NCBI RefSeq assembly: GCF_027912835.1
Contig: NZ_CP115768.1
Span: forward strand, 1,364,001 to 1,428,000
Direction of reading: 5' to 3'
Source of the DNA: Paracoccus sediminicola
Lineage (GTDB): Bacteria; Pseudomonadota; Alphaproteobacteria; Rhodobacterales; Rhodobacteraceae
DNA: 64,000 nt
The position numbers and the translations under genes were made by a program. Position 1 is the stretch's first letter. Every line of letters begins with the position of its first letter. This document shows positions 62,321 through 64,000 of this stretch, piece by piece. Below the pieces are notes generated by a model that had not been told where the DNA came from, did no database searches, and saw nothing but the letters and a program-made list of their open reading frames with translations.

Positions 62321-62358
62321 AAAAAAAGCCGCCCCCGGCAAGATGCCGGAAGCGGCTG
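62321..62358 (-). terminator. Terminator after rpsA
   Basis: Read leftward, a strong stem (AGCCGCTTCCGGC and GCCGGGGGCGGCT) with a 5-base loop is followed by seven T residues, about 20 bases after the rpsA stop. Confidence 0.88.
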
Positions 62359-62377
62359 ATTTCAAAGCTTTTCCGGC

Positions 62378-64000
62378 TTACTCGCGGCTTTTCAGCGCGG
62401 CGCCCAGAATATCGCCCAGCGAGGCACCCGAATCCGAGCTGCCATACTGTTCGACGGCTTCTTTCTCTTCGGCGATCTCGCGTGCCTTGATCGACAGGCC
62501 CAGACGGCGGGTCTTGGTGTCGACATTGGTGACGCGCACATCGACCTTGTCGCCGACGCCGAAGCGTTCGGGACGCTGGTCCTGACGGTCGCGGGCCAGA
62601 TCCGAGCGGCGGATGAACGACTTGGCGCCGTTATACTCCACCTCGATGCCGCCATCCTCGATCGCGGTGACTTCCACGGTGATGACATCGCCACGCTTCA
62701 CGCCCTCGACGGCCTCGGCCATCGCGTCGTTTTCAAGCGCCTTGATCGACAGCGAGATACGCTCCTTCTCGACATCGACCTCCTGCACGACGGCTTTCAC
62801 CATGTCGCCCTTGCGGAAGTCCTGGATCGCATCCTCGCCACGGGCATCCCATGAGATGTCGGACAGGTGCACCATGCCGTCGATATCGCCTTCGAGACCG
62901 ACGAACAGACCGAACTCGGTGATGTTCTTGACTTCGCCCTCGATCTGGGTGCCGGCCGGATGGGTTTCCGAGAAGACTTCCCACGGGTTGCGCATGGTCT
63001 GCTTGAGACCCAGCGAAACGCGGCGCTTGGCTTCGTCGATCTCCAGCACCATGACGTCGACTTCCTGGCTGGTCGAGACGATCTTGCCGGGATGGACGTT
63101 CTTCTTGGTCCAGCTCATTTCCGAGACATGGACCAGGCCTTCGATACCGGCTTCCAGTTCCACGAAGGCACCGTAATCGGTGATGTTCGTCACGCGGCCG
63201 GCATGAACCGAACCGATCGGGAACTTCTCGGCCACCGTATCCCACGGATCGGCCTGGAGCTGCTTCATGCCGAGGCTGATGCGGTGGCTCTCGCGGTTGA
63301 TCTTGATGACCTGAACCTTGACGGTTTCGCCGATCGACAGGATCTCCGAGGGGTGGTTGACGCGGCGCCATGCCATGTCGGTGACGTGCAGCAGCCCGTC
63401 GACACCGCCCAGATCCACGAAGGCACCGTATTCGGTGATGTTCTTGACCACGCCGTCAACGGTCTGGCCTTCGGTCAGGTTGGCGATGACCTCGGCGCGC
63501 TGTTCGGCACGGCTTTCTTCCAGGATGGCGCGGCGCGACACGACGATATTGCCGCGGCGGCGGTCCATTTTCAGAATCTGGAAGGGCTGTTTCAGACCCA
63601 TCAGCGGGCCGGCATCGCGCACCGGGCGCACATCCACCTGCGAACCGGGCAGGAACGCAACCGCACCGCCCAGATCGACGGTGAAGCCGCCCTTGACGCG
63701 ACCGAAGATGGCGCCATCGACGCGCTCTTCGGCGGCATAGGCTTTTTCCAGGCGATCCCAGGCTTCCTCGCGGCGGGCCTTTTCACGGCTGATCGAGGCT
63801 TCGCCGCGGGCATTTTCCACGCGGTCCAGATAGACCTCGACCTCATCGCCGACGCTCAGACTGGCGTCTTCGCCGGGATTGGAGAATTCTTTCAGATCGA
63901 CGCGGCCTTCCATCTTGTAGCCGACATCGATAATGGCCTGTCCGGCCTCGATGGCAATAACCTTGCCCTTGACGACACTGCCTTCATTCGGCGTGTCGAT
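62378..64000 (-). CDS. rpsA: 30S ribosomal protein S1, 5' end beyond the window
   Basis: About 540 residues are visible; the start lies beyond the right edge. S1 has repeated S1/OB-fold domains; five can be followed, with the pattern GAFVDLGGVDGLLHVTDMAW, GAFVELEAGIEGLVHVSEMSW and GLFVGLEGDIDGMVHLSDISW, and a last weaker copy. S1 binds mRNA upstream of start codons and helps initiation. The final residues are SSDSGASLGDILGAALKSRE. A terminator follows. It is the leading gene of the rpsA-ihfB-lapA-trpF series, though the terminator implies separate transcripts. Confidence 0.97.
   Translation of the reverse strand: MDTPNEGSVVKGKVIAIEAGQAIIDVGYKMEGRVDLKEFSNPGEDASLSVGDEVEVYLDRVENARGEASISREKARREEAWDRLEKAYAAEERVDGAIFGRVKGGFTVDLGGAVAFLPGSQVDVRPVRDAGPLMGLKQPFQILKMDRRRGNIVVSRRAILEESRAEQRAEVIANLTEGQTVDGVVKNITEYGAFVDLGGVDGLLHVTDMAWRRVNHPSEILSIGETVKVQVIKINRESHRISLGMKQLQADPWDTVAEKFPIGSVHAGRVTNITDYGAFVELEAGIEGLVHVSEMSWTKKNVHPGKIVSTSQEVDVMVLEIDEAKRRVSLGLKQTMRNPWEVFSETHPAGTQIEGEVKNITEFGLFVGLEGDIDGMVHLSDISWDARGEDAIQDFRKGDMVKAVVQEVDVEKERISLSIKALENDAMAEAVEGVKRGDVITVEVTAIEDGGIEVEYNGAKSFIRRSDLARDRQDQRPERFGVGDKVDVRVTNVDTKTRRLGLSIKAREIAEEKEAVEQYGSSDSGASLGDILGAALKSRE

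Overview
The window reads as ordinary chromosome from a high-GC alphaproteobacterium of the Rhodobacterales, most like Paracoccus or Rhodobacter. The basis is the PhaR/phasin/PhaC/PhaZ cluster with CTGC-N3-GCAG operators, a class I (archaeal-type) lysyl-tRNA synthetase, the rpsA-ihfB-lapA-trpF order, TRAP transporters, and three copies of a short intergenic palindrome family. This placement is inferred from gene content; no database was searched. Coding density is very high. Many adjacent genes overlap by 1 to 8 bases (TGATG or ATGA junctions), and no gap exceeds 300 bases. I see no prophage, CRISPR array, insertion sequence or rRNA.

Layout. 1-6 kb: the 3' end of typA, then a leftward four-gene operon encoding a MotA/TolQ-like proton channel subunit, a MotB/OmpA-like coiled-coil partner and two alpha/beta hydrolases. 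6-16 kb: gamma-glutamylcyclotransferase, a DUF2125 protein, a His-rich zinc exporter translationally coupled to polA, a small zinc-finger protein, an ABC ATPase without a permease, GFA and HIT proteins, and a divergent glycosyltransferase/sulfotransferase pair. 16-25 kb: an acetate-utilisation locus (acs, DUF4212, ActP-type symporter, terminator, cNMP/CBS/DUF294 protein, small membrane protein, lone receiver domain, and a membrane-anchored sensor-like protein fused to a DnaQ-type exonuclease). 25-30 kb: a solitary beta-helix tailspike-like protein, lysK and a TerB-like protein.

30-42.6 kb is a catabolic region. It holds a TRAP transporter with a co-transcribed amidase, then a leftward ureide set (allantoinase, ureidoglycine aminohydrolase, two NCS1 permeases, a CapA-like protein) facing a divergent GntR/FCD regulator, and it ends beside tRNA-Ser(GGA). 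42.9-48 kb is the polyhydroxybutyrate locus: phaR, phaP with PhaR-type operators inside its promoter, phaC with a long histone-H1-like N-terminal extension, and divergent phaZ. 48-56 kb holds purU, a ferredoxin, a DegP protease, hflKC, glutathione reductase and rpiA. 56-64 kb holds a HAD phosphatase, ilvE, dodecin, TauE/SafE, SufE, a lipoprotein, GNAT, trpF, lapA, ihfB and the 3' part of rpsA.

The most unusual items are the sensor-exonuclease fusion in the acetate locus, the PhaC with a basic DNA-binding-like tail, the MotAB/ZorAB-like complex with tandem 29-residue repeats, and the three-copy intergenic palindrome family.
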